Part shown: positions 22,540 to 34,440 of the stretch, in pieces | Numbering within the stretch: the stretch's first letter is position 1 | Layout of the letters: the number at the start of each line of letters is the position of its first letter | DNA from: Rhodamnia argentea | Lineage: Eukaryota > Streptophyta > Magnoliopsida > Myrtales > Myrtaceae | Direction of reading: 5' to 3' | Length of the DNA: 64,000 bases | Assembly (NCBI RefSeq): GCF_020921035.1 | Contig: NC_063152.1 | Span: forward strand, 2,176,001-2,240,000 | Notes under the pieces: generated by a model | Seen by the model: only the letters and a program-made list of their open reading frames with translations | Told to the model about the DNA's origin: nothing | The model's database searches: none | Program-made: the position numbers and the translations under genes

Positions 22540-23410
22540 TCCTACTTTTTTTTTCTTGCGTCATATCTTAGATTAATATTACCTTTAGTCAACACATTTT
22601 TAAACAAAATTCAAATTTTAATATTTTATTTTTCACTTTTTTTTTGGGGTGGAATATGACAATATGACGTCTTTCATGCGCTTTATCCATCACGAGACTT
22701 CGAAAACTTATCGTTCAACAAACCTTGACTCTCCTATCTTTATGATGATATTATGGGTGTTGGGTACAGCTTTGACTTTAGGGCTTTGCATTTGGATAAA
22801 TGAATTTGATTCCAAAGATTTCATTAAATGCATATGTTTTTCGGTAGTCAACAATTAAAAAAACTTGAGAAAGTAATTTGTAAAAAAATTATGGAAATTA
22901 GAGAGCAAAGAGATGATCAACCATGGCTTTCTCTCTGCAAAGCTTCCCAGGCCATGATTCTCGCCGGATGCAAAATGTCGGGCGGCGCGACGTCGGGGCC
23001 GTGCGACCCTAGGCTAATGTGCCACCGTTGCGGGACGTGCCGGCATCCAATCAACGGCTGGATATCGCAGGCGTGAGACCACTTGGCCGAATCCGAAAAG
23101 CGCGATCCTCGCGGGCATCAAATCATTGGAATTTGATTGGCGCAACCATAGTTGGCCTCATTTGACCCTCGACGAAGCTTTGCCGGCGTTCCCCGACCAC
23201 CCTCAGCGAAGTTGTGCCGACATCCTTCGATCTCCTCCGTGAAGCCTCCCTAGCCACGATCGATCACGGCTTTCTCTCGTCTTTGGTGCAGATTCGGTGC
23301 AAGAAAAGTTAAAAGAGGAAGGGGTGAAACATGAATACCAATACAATAGCGAGGGCAAGATTTAATGAAAAATACTTAATTAACCCCTTTAAGTTACATT
23401 CTGAAGATAC
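22540..23410. other. Intergenic; GC-rich patch, no gene recognised
   Basis: The frames at 22649-22858 and 22828-23076 have no recognisable domain. 22930-23290 is GC-rich (GGCGGCGCGACGTCGGGG and similar) in an otherwise AT-rich region, which resembles the cores of the long-TIR elements elsewhere in the window; paired arms were not identified here. A decayed gene fragment cannot be excluded. Confidence 0.35.
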
Positions 23411-23412
23411 TA

Positions 23413-23655
23413 GTCTCCATTTATTTCACAAAAAAATGAAGAATTTTTAAAATATTTTTCTAAAAATAATCGTTCGTATATATCAAAATAATTTGTCAAT
23501 TTAAAATATTTTCATTGGCAACAACAGTTTATATCTAAATAATTTCTTGAACGATAAAAATATTTTTATTTATTTATTTTTATAAGTAATATAAATAATT
23601 ATTTTTAAGAAAATGATTTTCAAATCCTTTCTTTTTTTTCGCGAAACAAACGGTG
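23413..23655 (+). mobile_element. Tourist/Harbinger-like MITE, copy 8, close to the SUV3 promoter
   Basis: Left end GTCTCCATTTATTTCAC, right end TTTCGCGAAACAAACGG. The inner arms AAAATATTTTTCTAAAAA and TTTTTAAGAAAATGATTTT pair. It ends about 50 bases before the site II motifs upstream of the helicase gene. Confidence 0.55.
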
Positions 23656-23699
23656 ATGGAAATAGAAAGCAGGAGAAAAAGTCAAATTGTAATTATTTT

Positions 23700-23745
23700 T
23701 AAGCCCATGCCCACATAAGCCCATGGATCCTCATTCTGGGCTGTA
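23700..23745 (+). promoter_or_regulatory. Site II (TGGGCY) cluster upstream of SUV3
   Basis: Three copies of the site II core: AGCCCA at 23702 and 23718 (TGGGCT on the other strand) and TGGGCT at 23737. Such elements are well known in promoters of plant housekeeping genes and nuclear genes for mitochondrial proteins, which fits the downstream gene. Function here is inferred from position. Confidence 0.45.
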
Positions 23746-23952
23746 AAGAACCCGCATTTAACCCGACCCGACTTTGATTTTCTTCCTTTCTTGCTTTCCC
23801 GGGAAACCCTTTCTTTCCTTCCGAAGCTTTCTCCGGAAAATTTTCTAGCTCCGACCGTGCAGCACAGCCATTAGCATGAATCTTCATGCTTGCACATGGT
23901 ATTTTCAATTCGTTCTTTCTTAGCGTTTCCTTCTTTCTCTACCCTCCATTTC

Positions 23953-23953
<1 letters not shown>

Positions 23954-23989
<36 letters not shown>
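23954..23989. repeat. CT microsatellite in the SUV3 leader region
   Basis: (CT)n run of about 36 bases, 140 bases before the start codon. Pyrimidine runs of this kind are common in plant 5' leaders and core promoters. Confidence 0.9.
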
Positions 23990-23993
<4 letters not shown>

Positions 23994-24126
23994 ACGCGCC
24001 AAATGTTCAATCTTTGAGTTCAAGTTTTGCGTTTCTCAGCTGAACTTTGATTTATCCGCTGCTTCGTGCAATTGTACGAGATAGTCGTAGCCTTTAATCG
24101 GGTACCGTGTTTGCGAGTATTCGATA

Positions 24127-26592
24127 ATGGGGAGAGGTGCCGCCACTTCCCTCCTTCGCATTTGCCGTTCGCAGGACAGCCGTTCCAAGAACAGAGCTTT
24201 GTTGTCGTACAGATGTTTCGGTTCGGGTGCCGAATCCGGCCGGTCGGTGTCTCGAGATCACCAATTCAACCCAAATTTTGATTCTCGAAGTTGCTCGTCA
24301 TCCGGGAGTTTGGTGCACTTGCTTCAGAAGAATCTACTTTGTAGGAGTCCGTATTTTAGGGTAGTAAGTGCTGTTGATGCGAGATTGTATTCGTCTTTGG
24401 TGGACAAAGGGAAGGATTTGGAGGATGCACATATTTTTGGCTCCAAAGTGATTGGTGGGGAAAATGGTGATGGTGTAGAAAGTTTAAAATTTGCCGAGTG
24501 CCTCAACCTGTTAGCTGTCGCAGAGGATGGAGATGATTTGGAGGGGAAAAACACACACAAGCCCATTAGTTTTGATGAGAATGGTGGTTCGGATGCGAGT
24601 GATGAATGGCATGTGGTAACAGGTGAAGAGGATGCAAGCAGTGGTAGTGTTAGTTCGACTATAGACGTTCCCTACAAGAATGTGGGATCGCATGATCCTG
24701 TGGATTTGTACAGGAAACTTCGTGATTCTGAAGAGCTCGTGAAGCTGACCCATGACAACTATAAGACCCTCCAGGAGATTTTTCGTTGTTTTATGGAGTC
24801 ACCATGGGCATCTAATCAGGCTCTTGCCATCTACATAGGCAAGTCTTTTTTCCCAACTGCATCCCGCAAATTCCAAAATTTTTTCACCGAGAAACGCCCA
24901 GCCGATATTACCATGTACTTGGTTTCACTTGGCCCATGTAATGATGCTGTTAAGTTCTTGTTCCCTATATTTGTCGAGTTTTGCTTAGAAGAATTTCCTG
25001 ATGAGATTAAGCGGTTTCGGAGCATGATTGAGTCAGCGGACTTGACAAAGCCCCACACTTGGTTTCCCTTTGCACGAGCTATGAAAAGAAAGATAATATA
25101 TCATTGTGGTCCAACCAATAGTGGCAAGACATACAATGCTCTGCAGCGCTTCATGGAAGCAAAGAACGGTGTTTATTGTAGTCCGCTTAGGTTATTGGCT
25201 ATGGAAGTGTTTGACAAGGTGAATGCTTCGGGAGTTTACTGTAGTCTTCACACTGGGCAGGAAAAGAAGAATGTCCCTTTCTCGAACCATGTTGCTTGTA
25301 CTGTGGAGATGGTGTCGACTGATAACTTATATGATGTGGCAGTAATTGATGAGATCCAGATGATGGCAGACCCATATAGAGGCTATGCATGGACTAGAGC
25401 ATTGCTAGGACTTAAGGCTGATGAGATACATGTTTGTGGGGATCCAAGTGTTCTGAATATGGTGAGAAAAATATGTTCTGAAACTGGGGATGAGTTGCAT
25501 GAATGTCACTATGACAGATTCAAGCCACTGGTTGTTGAAGCCAAGACGCTGCTTGGGGATCTTCGCAATGTTCGATCCGGTGATTGTGTAGTTGCTTTTT
25601 CTCGGAGAGAAATATTTGAGGTTAAATTGGCAATTGAGAAGCACACTAATCACCGCTGCTGTGTCATATATGGTGCCTTGCCACCTGAGACTCGAAGACA
25701 GCAAGCTAACTTGTTTAATGATCAAGACAATGAGTATGATGTCTTGGTTGCAAGTGATGCAGTGGGGATGGGTCTGAATCTTAATATCAGAAGGGTTGTG
25801 TTTTACACTCTCTCGAAGTATAACGGCGACAAGATGGTGCCAGTTCCTGCATCACAGGTGAAGCAGATTGCCGGAAGAGCTGGTAGAAGAGGAAGCCGAT
25901 ATCCTGATGGGCTTACAACTACCTTTGAACTTAATGATTTAGAGTACCTCATTGAGTGTTTGAAGCAGCCATTTGAAGAAGTTAAGAAGGCGGGTCTCTT
26001 TCCTTTCTTTGAGCAGGTTGAGCTCTTTGCTTTCCAACTTCCCAATGTTAAGTTCTGCAAGCTTCTTGAGAAATTTGGTGAAAATTGCCGTCTTGATGGC
26101 TCATACTTCTTGTGTCGGCATGACCATATTAAGAAGGTTGCAAACATGCTGGAGAAGGTCCCGGGGCTATCTCTTGAAGATCGCTTCAACTTTTGTTTTG
26201 CACCAGTTAATGTCAGAGACCCAAAAGCGATGTATCATCTTCTGAGGTTTGCCACAGCTTATAGTCAAAATTTGCCTGTTAATATAGCAATGGGCATGCC
26301 CAAGGGCTCTGCTCGAAATGATACTGAGCTTTTGGATCTTGAGACCAAACATCAGGTGCTGTCCATGTATCTGTGGTTGTCTCACCACTTTGAGGAGGAA
26401 ACTTTTCCATATGTTAAGAAGGCAGAAGCTATGGCAACAGGCATTGCTGAGTTATTGGGTCAGTCTCTGAGAGTCGCTAACTGGAAACCAGAATCGAGGC
26501 AAGCAGGAAAACAAAAGCCCAAAGAGAAGCCTGAACAAAAGGAAGATGGCTATGAGAGACCGCAGTCACTTGCCAAACTATTTTCTTTGTAA
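24127..26592 (+). CDS. SUV3: SUV3-type ATP-dependent RNA helicase, mitochondrial
   Basis: Superfamily 2 DExH RNA helicase of the SUV3 family, which unwinds RNA for degradation in the mitochondrion. A single uninterrupted exon gives 821 residues. Walker A motif GPTNSGKT begins at about residue 328; the Walker B box is DEIQMM at 408; [33 protein letters not shown] and [11 protein letters not shown] (about 580) are helicase motifs of the second RecA domain, followed by a SUV3-type helical C-terminal domain and a charged Lys/Glu-rich tail. The first 60 residues are rich in Arg, Ser and Leu with few acids until later, as in an import presequence. About 220 residues of acidic, poorly conserved sequence follow before the helicase core. 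Length is closer to the long Arabidopsis paralogue (DExH18 type) than the short one, as I recall them. A site II cluster lies about 400 bases upstream. Confidence 0.95.
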   Translation: MGRGAATSLLRICRSQDSRSKNRALLSYRCFGSGAESGRSVSRDHQFNPNFDSRSCSSSGSLVHLLQKNLLCRSPYFRVVSAVDARLYSSLVDKGKDLEDAHIFGSKVIGGENGDGVESLKFAECLNLLAVAEDGDDLEGKNTHKPISFDENGGSDASDEWHVVTGEEDASSGSVSSTIDVPYKNVGSHDPVDLYRKLRDSEELVKLTHDNYKTLQEIFRCFMESPWASNQALAIYIGKSFFPTASRKFQNFFTEKRPADITMYLVSLGPCNDAVKFLFPIFVEFCLEEFPDEIKRFRSMIESADLTKPHTWFPFARAMKRKIIYHCGPTNSGKTYNALQRFMEAKNGVYCSPLRLLAMEVFDKVNASGVYCSLHTGQEKKNVPFSNHVACTVEMVSTDNLYDVAVIDEIQMMADPYRGYAWTRALLGLKADEIHVCGDPSVLNMVRKICSETGDELHECHYDRFKPLVVEAKTLLGDLRNVRSGDCVVAFSRREIFEVKLAIEKHTNHRCCVIYGALPPETRRQQANLFNDQDNEYDVLVASDAVGMGLNLNIRRVVFYTLSKYNGDKMVPVPASQVKQIAGRAGRRGSRYPDGLTTTFELNDLEYLIECLKQPFEEVKKAGLFPFFEQVELFAFQLPNVKFCKLLEKFGENCRLDGSYFLCRHDHIKKVANMLEKVPGLSLEDRFNFCFAPVNVRDPKAMYHLLRFATAYSQNLPVNIAMGMPKGSARNDTELLDLETKHQVLSMYLWLSHHFEEETFPYVKKAEAMATGIAELLGQSLRVANWKPESRQAGKQKPKEKPEQKEDGYERPQSLAKLFSL

Positions 26593-28850
26593 GTCACTCT
26601 GGATTAGTTCTCTGCAAATGCTTTTCATGGAGCAGGATGTCGTTTACTCTCTGCCAACCCTTTATTTTGTATTTGACTCTCTCTCTCTCTTTCTATGCGT
26701 GTGTGCGCGTGTCTCATCTTTGGGTTAGTAACAATCTTGTTGTTAGTAAAACCTGAGAATGATTCCCCTTGATGGACTCATTTCTGTACTTTCATGGATG
26801 TTTTGTTCCTTTTGTTGTACCTGAAGCCAAGTTACGATATCGGCAGAATGCCTCCATTACCACTTCAGTATTCCAGTCACGGATCTTATAAGGCAGATAC
26901 TTTGGTAGGCTGGAACTACTTGATGGGAGGGAAGGAGTGATTGTGAGTGTATTGAGTATTGACTTTTTCTGTTTCTAGATGCCGTACTCAATTGTGGTTC
27001 CTTGACTAGATATTGCATATTGCTTTGGTGTGAGGGAAACTTTGTTGTTTAGTATAAGGCAAACTCATTAAGGCCATCAGATGCTCTAGTGAGAAGACGT
27101 GACTGTATGACGTAGCGCATGTTAGAATGGGTAAGAATATGTGCATGGAAACTTTAAGATAAGACTGGGGGGTTTGATGGGTTTTCGATCTAGAGGTGGG
27201 TGTTATTGGCTTTGTTATTGCCAAGTCTTACTTTCATTTGGCCTTAAATAGCTCTTGCCCTAGATGACTTTTCTTTGTGATGTATACCATTCCAGACCAC
27301 GAACATTGTTCATTTAACTATATGTTTAGTTTGCTTGTCATGAAAATGAAAGACCGATATTAAAAGGAAGGTAAGCTTTTGATACAGTGTTTAATCTGTT
27401 TATAACATTTTAAGACTACAACCTCTTGCTGGTAAACCTTGAGAGTTGTAGCTTTGCAATCGTCCAAAGTTGTTGGTGAAGAGCAGCTCCACCACAAGGG
27501 CACAATCTTTTGCCTCAGTCAAAGTTGGTTTTCCAGTTTATGGACATTTTCTTTGTCATCCTTAACAAAAAAAAATGGTCGTTTTCTTTGTCATGCAGGA
27601 GAAGACAGAATAAGATCCCGAAAGTTCCATATGCCGAGAAGATGTCTACATAGTCATGTGCAGGTATTACAACTCAGCATCGTGGCCTATTTGTTGGTAC
27701 CTCCAATATAGTTCCTGTTATGTTTGTTCTATTGCTTTATACAAGAATCACTACTCCATTTGCTATCAAAGTGCCAGATGTAGCTCAGTGGCAACGTATG
27801 CAATTTTCTTTATTAGTTTGATCTGCAAATTATGCCATAATTAGGTAAGAGAATGGTTGTTGCTTGCTGTTCATTCAGGTGATTGAGGAGAGAACCTCCG
27901 GGAGTCATGTGTGCCTAAGATGGCAGGATGGTCGTCGTAGTTGTGGCTCTGCATCTTTGTATTTTAAAATGGTCTGTCAGATAAGCTGGTGCAGCTTCTG
28001 CAGGAGATATCCGAAGATGAGGAGTTAGAGATTCACAACCTGAATATGAAATTTTGACTGTATAGCTCTAGCAGTTTCTGTAAGCAGGCTGGCGAAGGGT
28101 GCGTTGCTTCAATGAGTTCACTGCCAAGCAGTCGTCCCTAGTGTTGGCAGCACTAGTGGAGCATCCAGCTCTTTGCTGCACTGTTGAGGAACAAAGTTTA
28201 TATGATGGAAAATTGACCCATGTAATGTACTTTTTAGGGAAAAGAATGAGAGAGAGCTAAAATTTTGATGAAAAATTTTGACTGTCACATTATCTCTTAC
28301 CAATTTTCCTGAAAAGTTTCTAACATGAAGCCCATGACTTATGGGAGAGACTAATCCACCCAAAAAAGGGATGCTTCAGATTTGTTCCTTGCGAGGATAA
28401 TATGCTAAATTGTTCTCATGCTTCTCTTGAGGCTATGCATATGCAAAGGATGAAAGAGGTGACTCTGATTTTCTTTTATTGCTCAGAATGAATAAAATCC
28501 ATCTCTGTCACGTCTTAATTTTGTCCTTAGATACCATGCGGATGGTCATTGATGTAGCATGGTACTCCGGCAACAAATTAGGCAATGCTTAGCGGATGGA
28601 TAGGCCATCTCAGTGCATGAAACCGGGCGCCTATCATGATCTACTTGTCCCGGACCATCCTTCTTTGTTGAGATTCATCCCATGTTTTGAGGCACTTCGC
28701 CATGTCCTTATATCCTGTCCAGTTGTTCTCATTAGCTCTCTACTGCACGTTTGAGTGTTGTGTATTCTCTTCAGGGTAACCGTGTTGATTTTGATCTTAA
28801 TAAGGTAATTGTTTGGGATCTGTCTTGCTTGTCACTAGTATAATTTTTCT
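26593..28850 (+). other. 3' region of SUV3 and spacer, no gene recognised
   Basis: T-rich, transcript-like sequence without a coding frame above 90 codons. Polyadenylation-like AATAAA-type runs and several GT-AG-like borders suggest an untranslated or alternative 3' region. A CT/GT microsatellite lies at 26675-26712. Nothing can be named. Confidence 0.35.
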
Positions 28851-28859
28851 TTTTAGACT

Positions 28860-29540
28860 TCCTCCAGTTGAAGAGCAATCTCTATAGGAGGATGTCCCTT
28901 TGAGCTTCGACCGCGTTGAAATCAATGTTCTCATCTTGTATGGTCTCGCATGAAGTTGTTAAGCTCGATCATGCGCTGAGCGAAGCTCGATGAGATGTCT
29001 CCTCCCCGAAACTGGGTTCAGAAGCTTTGTCTGTTAGAGGACAAAGACAGGGAGATGACTCCTTGTCTGCCTTTCATGGAGGTAAGTACTTCATCCGGAA
29101 TGATATGTACTCTGCAGATGATTTGCATACGGTCCAGCCGGAAGAAAAATTACTCATATCTAGACATGCTTGGGTTGATTAATCTCACAGATGGAGAGAA
29201 AATGGATCACCCCGCCGATCCAGCTTGCATCAAGCAAGTCATTAGAAGTTCAGGCAATACCTGCCGGTAGATATCGATTGCAAAAATTTCAGATGATTAG
29301 GAGGAAATACTTGATCTTTCCTTTGTTTCTGGACTTTCCTCAAAATCTGAGGGCATGGCTTATCTTTTGTGATACTTTAGAGGAGCCTGTTCTTAAGGGT
29401 AACGGCATGAAGTTAAAGAGGAGTCAGTTTTTCTCATCAGGCAGCTTAAATGACATATTGATGTCGATTCTTTCACAAAGCCAAAAGAACAGTCCAGGCA
29501 CTTGCATTGTTCTGTTTTCGCAGACTATCGCGTTCTAAAC
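28860..29540 (+). pseudogene. Possible decayed coding sequence, unidentified
   Basis: Codon-like stretches occur in different frames next to splice-like sites. EDVPLSFDRVEINVLILYG (from about 28890) is followed by EVVKLDHALSEAR (28952) in another register, then NWVQKLCLLEDKDREMTPCL (about 29010) and DDLHTVQPEEKLLISRHAW (about 29117), all broken by stops or shifts. They read like protein but I do not recognise the family. It could equally be chance in a moderately GC-balanced spacer. Confidence 0.25.
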
Positions 29541-29544
29541 TGCG

Positions 29545-31100
29545 ATCCGAAAAATTAGCACCCTCCCTCTGTACTATAAATTGCAGTTGCCCGCCAGCCA
29601 TAATAGAACGATGCTGATCAGAGAGATCTCGGCTGGTAGGAACGATGGATGTTAACCAAGATTTGGATCTTGAAACGCCAGTGCTTCACATTCGGTATTC
29701 ACTAAGAGCTCCATATGCGGAAGGAAAATAAACCAAATGCAGAATAGGGTAAAGCCACTGAATCCCGAGATACAATGCCAAGTGCGCAAGCCCTCAATCC
29801 GCATGGCATATAAGTTCATTCACACGTATGACTGTACGAGAAGCATAATCCATCAGCGAAAAACTATCTCTGTATCCTAAAACTGAGTTCTGATCCATCA
29901 ATTCTTACAACAGCAGTATAGCCGGCCGATAAGAATTGAAGTTTTGAACCATGCACTCTGCATAAACCATCTTAACTAAATTCTTCTACATCAAGGACCG
30001 TGCTACAACATGTCCTTTCTACATGAACCAAAAGAACCAACCTAGAAATTAAGAACTCACACATTCTCCTCCCATTACATCTACAAATCAAAGTTATTCG
30101 CATGCCCATCTGCATATGTTAAACAGCCAATCGAAACCCCATTGGTTCTGCATTTTAGAGAGGCAATGCAGATGTTAATGCAGGAAGGAGATCCTGAGCA
30201 GCTTTCCTTCCAACTCGTATTCGGAAAAGAAATTCTTAGCTATGCATAATCTGTTCTCTGCATGCACTAAATTCTCCGAGTGCTAGCCTGAGAGGTCTTC
30301 CTATGGCTCAACCCTTCCCGATCAGATACTCTTCCCAATGAATTTCGAGAGGAGTAGCAAAACATTCCCTTCTATGCAGGGAAAAGTCCATCATACGATG
30401 CCAGTAAAAACATTTTGCACCTAGACTCGTTACTCTTAGTTTAAAGGCCATCAAGTATCATATCGACCACCGAAGAGTTGACACCTGCGTATTGAACATC
30501 TATCTAAGGCAAAGACGACTTCTGACACCTACTAGTGTAGAACTAGAAAGCAGAGCAAACGTAAAGGGTAACCAGCATAAATGGAAGCTAATCCATATCT
30601 AAATCCCACAACATAGGGGAATGTACAGCTACCACAAGAATCTGTATTAAAAGCTACTCACATAAGCTCTCGAACACCAATTAATAATTGGAACCATTAC
30701 TGATTCCACCAATTTTACAAGTTGCTTGGGCAGCACAAAGGCAGAATGTAACATAAAACATAACAGAGAACAACCTCTGAACACCATTTCCAATTAACAG
30801 ACACCACAGGAAAGTACTCAAAACTGACATACACTATGCAATTTCCTTTTTAACTGCTAATGTCGTGGTATACATGTTATCATCATCAAGACAACTGACA
30901 TTCTCCGATTGAACCTACCACTACCTACGTAAAACAAGAAAGAAACAAAGAACAAAGTGGCAGCTGGTATGAAAACCAGGACTTCCTAAGATTATTGTCA
31001 TTATTGGATAACACAATACAAACCCCTTACAAACCACCAGAATAATCTTATATCCATTCCGAAAGCACTGACAAGAGGAACTTACAAATCCATCCGGCAT
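29545..31100. other. Spacer / probable 3' end of the membrane-protein gene
   Basis: No coding frame of note. The part adjoining 31107 is presumably the 3' untranslated end of the minus-strand membrane-protein gene. The rest shows no repeat or RNA structure that I can recognise. Confidence 0.4.
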
Positions 31101-31106
31101 CGCCAA

Positions 31107-32063
31107 TCAGATATCCTCCATCTGAATGCTGCTCTTGAGTGGCACATACTCGCCGAGGTACCCGCCGAGATGATCATGAAGAGCCGTCTTATCGATCCCC
31201 TGGTGATGATAACTCTTGCAGACGTAGTAGAACACACTCTGCACCAACAAACCAACCAAGTTGACAATCACCAACACCCCGACCAAGAACCCGCCCACCA
31301 CGATCCTCCCAAAAACACCGTGGCTGTCCCCGCCGTGCACCACCACCCCACCAAAGATCCCATTGATCACCCCGCAGATCAACAGATACCCGAAAACCAA
31401 AATGGCCGCCATCCGGGTCCGGCCCTTGAGCAACTCGTAGCTCTTCCTCATCGCCGCGAACCCGAGGAGCGGCTCGAGCACCGACACCACACTCGCCATG
31501 TGCCACAATGCGGTGATATAGACGTGAACCACCAGGAACAGCACGAAGATCACAACAAGCGAGAACAGCAGCAAGGGCGCATTTTGCGTGTCGATCGCGA
31601 AGAGGAGGAGCACGACGAACGCGACGAACACGACGTAGTAGCCGACCATGAGGAGGGTGACCCAGAGGAAGGTGACGAAGAGGCGCTTGAAGACCCTGGG
31701 GATGGCGGCGAGGGTGGAGGCGAAGGAGACGGGCTTGGAGGTGTAGAGGGAGGCGACGGCGAAGACGACGGCGGCGGTGGAGAGGAGGGAGAAGGCGAAG
31801 AGGAAGAGGAGGTAGCAGAACTGGAAGGCGAGGAGGAGGGCCCACTCGTGGCGGGTCTCGGCCCGGTCGGAGGACGGGTACTGGAGGCGGTTGACGAGGG
31901 GGTGGGTGAAGAGGGAGTGGGCCAGGATGGCGAAGGAGAGAGGGAAGATGAAGGTCAGGGTCACGAGGTAGAAGGTCTTCGGGGACCGCCTGGGGATGGC
32001 GACAGATTCGCGGAGGACGTCGGAGATGGTGAGGAACTGGAGCTCTTCAGGCGCAAGATCCAT
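31107..32063 (-). CDS. Plant multi-pass membrane protein (At4g19950/At5g44860-like family)
   Basis: Intronless, 318 residues from the ATG at 32063. An in-frame upstream ATG at 32102 would add 13 residues (MIPISLTRVTPPK); I prefer the inner start because MDLAPEELQFL fits the short acidic N-terminus of this family as I recall it. About six hydrophobic segments follow: VTLTFIFPLSFAILAHSLF, LAFQFCYLLFLFAFSLL, LFVTFLWVTLLMVGYYVVF, LLFSLVVIFVLFLVVHVYI, MAAILVFGYLLICGVI and VGGFLVGVLVIVNLVGLLV, with a conserved-looking YYVCKSYHHQGIDK near the C-terminus. Databases tend to call relatives an uncharacterised transmembrane protein or a poly(A)-binding-protein-binding protein; the function is unknown. 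The gene is very GC-rich, which produces long spurious frames on the other strand. Confidence 0.85.
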   Translation of the reverse strand: MDLAPEELQFLTISDVLRESVAIPRRSPKTFYLVTLTFIFPLSFAILAHSLFTHPLVNRLQYPSSDRAETRHEWALLLAFQFCYLLFLFAFSLLSTAAVVFAVASLYTSKPVSFASTLAAIPRVFKRLFVTFLWVTLLMVGYYVVFVAFVVLLLFAIDTQNAPLLLFSLVVIFVLFLVVHVYITALWHMASVVSVLEPLLGFAAMRKSYELLKGRTRMAAILVFGYLLICGVINGIFGGVVVHGGDSHGVFGRIVVGGFLVGVLVIVNLVGLLVQSVFYYVCKSYHHQGIDKTALHDHLGGYLGEYVPLKSSIQMEDI

Positions 32064-32314
32064 TTTTGGGGGGGTCACTCGGGTCAGAGAGATTGGAATC
32101 AAGATCCGAGCTTTTTAGATGGCGGCGATTCGCCTGAACTTACGATTCAGAGGGAGTGCAGTGACGGCGAAGAAGAGGAGATGATCGGAGAAATTTGCAG
32201 AGCAGCTTTGCTCTCTCCCACCGCCGGCGCCGATCAGCTCAAGCTCAAGCTGAGATTCTCTCTCTTCCAGAGAGACAGAGATAGAAGTTGGGATTAGATG
32301 GGATTTTGGTCAAA

Positions 32315-32360
32315 CATGGGCTCGAAGCTTGTATGGGCTTGCTCGTACGTTTGGGCCGAT
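32315..32360 (-). promoter_or_regulatory. Site II (TGGGCY) cluster upstream of the membrane-protein gene
   Basis: TGGGCT at 32317 and 32334 and TGGGCC at 32352, about 250-300 bases upstream of the minus-strand start codon. Similar spacing and motif to the clusters before SUV3 and coatomer delta; suggests constitutive, growth-linked expression. Confidence 0.4.
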
Positions 32361-32709
32361 CGAGAGAACCGGACCGACCGGATCGAATGGACCGGTTCAA
32401 CCGGACGATGCCCATGTGATCCATAATTACTAATTAGTAATTAGACGTCGAATTGAGCACGCATTGTATTTTCCCAATTTATTTTGTTCGCGATTTATTT
32501 TATTTTTGCTGCTCTTGTTCCCTCAACGCCCCATTTAATCCCATATGATATCAGTTTTCCACAGGGCAAAAGTCACCAAAAACCTCCAAACTATGCCCTC
32601 TATGACACACTTATTATTAATTTTTTTCTCCGACACTAAAAATCCTAAACTTGTAAGGTTTCATTAAGATGGATGTCAGAAAACAAATGACGTTGACTTG
32701 GTGTTCATG

Positions 32710-33389
32710 TAGATGTGTCGTATAGTACAAATTTAACGATCCGTGTCCGACCCAACCTATTAACGATTTGACCATATTACTAGAACACTTCTATACTTAA
32801 TCCAATTTAGCAAAAGCTATGAATTATTAAAAAAAATTATATTACTAAAACATTGTGAACAATTTTTATAATTACAAAATAAAAACAAAATAAAAAATTA
32901 TTTTGTTATTTTTATTTTTATATTTTTATTTTCCTTTTTCCTTTTTATATTTCTTATTTTTGTTTTTCTTTTTCCAAAGTCTGGCAAGGGTTGTCAGATG
33001 ACCCTTACCAACCCTCGCCCGGACCTAGTGAGGGTTTTGTGGCCCTTGTCGATTGTTGTCGAGGGTCGCGACCCTCAATCGGTGGTCAGCGAGGGTCTGC
33101 CGCAACCCTCACGGACTTGTAAAAAAAAACAAAAGAAAGAAAGTAAAAAAGAAAAAAGAAACAACAAAGAAAGAAATAAAAATAAAAATAAAATCAGAAA
33201 ATATGTTTATGACTCACTTAAGATATTTATTTAACCAATTTATGGCTCGTTTAAAATTCATTTAAGACCCATTGAGTTATTAAGTGATCAATTTATGACC
33301 CACTTAAGATAGTTAAGCAAACCCATTTGTGACCTCCACTCTTAAATATGGGTTAGAATATGGGTTTTTAACCCATTTTGCCACTTCTA
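32710..33389. mobile_element. hAT-like nonautonomous element with GC-rich core
   Basis: Left end TAGATGTGTCG and right end TTTTGCCACTTCTA (complement TAGAAGTGGCAAAA) form short inverted ends. Flanks TGTTCATG (32702-32709) and CGCTCATG (33390-33397) agree at 6 of 8 bases. The arms carry GACCCAACC and TATGGGTTAG-type repeats. The core (about 32985-33120) is GC-rich with GCGAGGGT/ACCCTCGC motifs. The left border is less certain than the right. No transposase. Confidence 0.5.
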
Positions 33390-33970
33390 CGCTCATGTGG
33401 ATTAAGTAAAATAAAAAAGACATTGTTTTGAATAAAAAATCATTTGACGGAACCTTGACGGAGGAGGGTAAATGCGTCACTTAGGTATTAGTTTGGGTTT
33501 TTTTTTGTCACGAGATGCATAGTTGGTGTTTTGAATATAAAAAAAAGGATTAAATATATTATAGCGGGACATAATTTGGATTTTTTAGTGGCTTTTTTCC
33601 TTTCCCGTATATATAATCTTTTAGCATACGCTTTCGATAATCACAGATAATCGCTAATGAACGGTCAGACTCACCTTAAATGGTTATGATTTCCACTTAC
33701 TCGGAACCTCGAGCCATCTCTATCGATTGATACATGGACATGAACATGAACGTAATATCAAGTTTTGGGACTCTAAATTATTAAGAAAAATTGAAAAACT
33801 CTACCATCCATCATACTTTAAGTGTTTTCAATAATTCAAGTACCCAATAATTGAATTTTGTCAATGAAAGCAGTGCTTCCACTCATTCCATGTTTACACA
33901 ACACCTAACCACTTTCATCTCATGCTCAACTTCCAAAAACATATTCCCATCCAAAACCCTCTACTTACCC

Positions 33971-34440
33971 AGAAAAATTATCAAAAAAGTCATAGACCTA
34001 ACGTAATTATGTCAATTCAATTCTAAATTTTCTTTTAATTGAGTCATAAGCCTTTTACAATTATGCCACTTCAGTCCATTTGGCCGATTGGAATTGACGT
34101 GATAATTTTGAAATAATATTTAATATTTTTGACTTTGGATTATTTTTTTTATTATTTTTGTCTTTTTTTTTTTAGGATTTGGCCCGACGACCTCGGTTGG
34201 CCCCTTGGAGAGGGCTCGTAGGCCCTTGCGAGGGGTCGGCAGAGGTTGCCAGTCAGCCCAAACCCTAAAAAAAGAGAAAGAAAAAAAAAAGAAGGGAAAA
34301 AATTATCGAGAACATAATAAATAATATAAAATGCAAAAATTTATTTAAAAATTGCCACGTCAGTATCGATTAGCCAAATGGACCGAATTGACATAATTAC
34401 AAAATGTTTTATGACTTTTTTTTGTGAAAGAATTTAAGGG
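33971..34440. mobile_element. Long-TIR MITE, GACGTGGC family, copy 1
   Basis: The left arm begins AAAATTATCAAAAAAGTCAT and runs through TATGTCAATTCAATTC and AATTGACGTGATAATTTT. The right arm contains AAATTGCCACGTCAGT, GAATTGACATAATTAC and ends near ATGACTTTTTTT. The core (34180-34260) is GC-rich (CCTTGGAGAGGGCTCG, GGCAGAGGTTGCC). Confidence 0.6.

Noticed and set aside
31189-31845. 218-codon minus-strand frame rich in Pro, Arg and Leu
   Set aside because: Shifted-frame shadow of the same membrane-protein gene; Pro/Arg/Leu-rich low complexity.
31170-32297. 375-codon plus-strand frame rich in His, Glu and Gly
   Set aside because: It is the reverse complement of the GC-rich membrane-protein gene at 31107-32063, whose hydrophobic pattern is clearly real. 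Composition is that of an antisense shadow; it has no domain.
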